6,630 bases of DNA. Source: Lachnospiraceae bacterium. Lineage in GTDB: Bacteria > Bacillota > Clostridia > Lachnospirales > Lachnospiraceae. The notes under the pieces are model-generated. The model was not told where the DNA came from. It saw nothing but the letters and a program-made list of their open reading frames with translations, and searched no databases. Shown here in pieces: positions 6,593 through 6,630 of the stretch. The stretch lies in assembly GCA_017404585.1 (NCBI GenBank), contig JAFRCB010000225.1, positions 1 to 6,630 of the forward strand, given 5' to 3'. A program made the translations under genes and the position numbers. How positions within the stretch are numbered: the first letter of the stretch is position 1; each line of letters begins with the position of its first letter.

Positions 6593-6630
6593 GGTCTTCG
6601 TGAGTTTCATCGGGCCAACGGCAGAGGCAG

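Larger units (their letters stand above)
6458..6630. repeat. 73-bp tandem repeat array, two full copies and one partial, open at the right edge
   Basis: Units beginning GTTTCATCGGG start at 6458, 6531 and 6604, an exact 73-bp period. Copies 1 and 2 differ at 7 of 73 positions, all within unit positions 12-41. Positions 42-73 plus 1-11 are identical. The partial third copy (27 nt) differs from copy 2 at one position. The period is not a multiple of three and the units abut without spacers. Each full unit contains an inverted repeat (see the stem-loop entries). The array probably continues beyond the window. I do not recognise it as a named element. Confidence 0.9.

Noticed and set aside
6505..6603. 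32-residue GTG-initiated frame through the repeat
   Set aside because: The GTG overlaps the only ribosome-site-like sequence, and the 73-bp period would shift the frame in each successive copy.
6458..6630. CRISPR array (invariant block alternating with a 30-nt variable block, GATGAAAC on the reverse strand)
   Set aside because: The variable blocks are themselves about three-quarters identical between copies, unlike unrelated spacers; the invariant block is 43 nt and no cas gene is present.

Overview
This window looks like chromosome of a Gram-positive clostridium, most like a Lachnospiraceae-type gut Firmicute. The reasons are strong AAGGAG-type ribosome sites, GC content near one half, a secreted CotH-family protein with Listeria-Bacteroides-like and Big_2-like modules and a C-terminal wall or membrane anchor, and a YgiQ radical SAM enzyme with the cysteine pattern common in clostridia. 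The taxonomic call is inference; no rRNA or other marker is present. All four genes are on the + strand.

Layout: (1) 1-2439, a large surface protein cut by the left edge. It has the end of a signal peptide, a divergent CotH kinase-like domain, an InlB-type repeat, two Ig-like modules, a repetitive Pro/Thr/Gln stalk and a degenerate NTGD sorting tail. (2) 2440-2549, a short spacer with a nested inverted repeat. (3) 2550-3305, a small Est30-like alpha/beta hydrolase. (4) 3321-4265, a GtrB/DPM1-type membrane glycosyltransferase, 15 nt after the hydrolase and probably co-transcribed with it. (5) 4266-4406, a spacer with a weak hairpin beside the next ribosome site. (6) 4407-6419, YgiQ-family radical SAM protein with a lysine/arginine-rich tail built on a 12-residue repeat. 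(7) 6420-6630, non-coding, dominated by a 73-bp tandem repeat (two full copies and one cut by the right edge), each with a strong internal inverted repeat.

How the genes work together is only partly visible. The hydrolase and the polyprenyl-phosphate glycosyltransferase form a tight pair that could act in cell-envelope or lipid-linked glycan metabolism, and the upstream protein is displayed on the envelope. YgiQ has its own ribosome site after a 141-nt gap and may be functionally unrelated.

No defence system, mobile element, tRNA or rRNA was found. The most unusual items are the substituted acidic residues in the CotH-like domain and the structured 73-bp tandem array.
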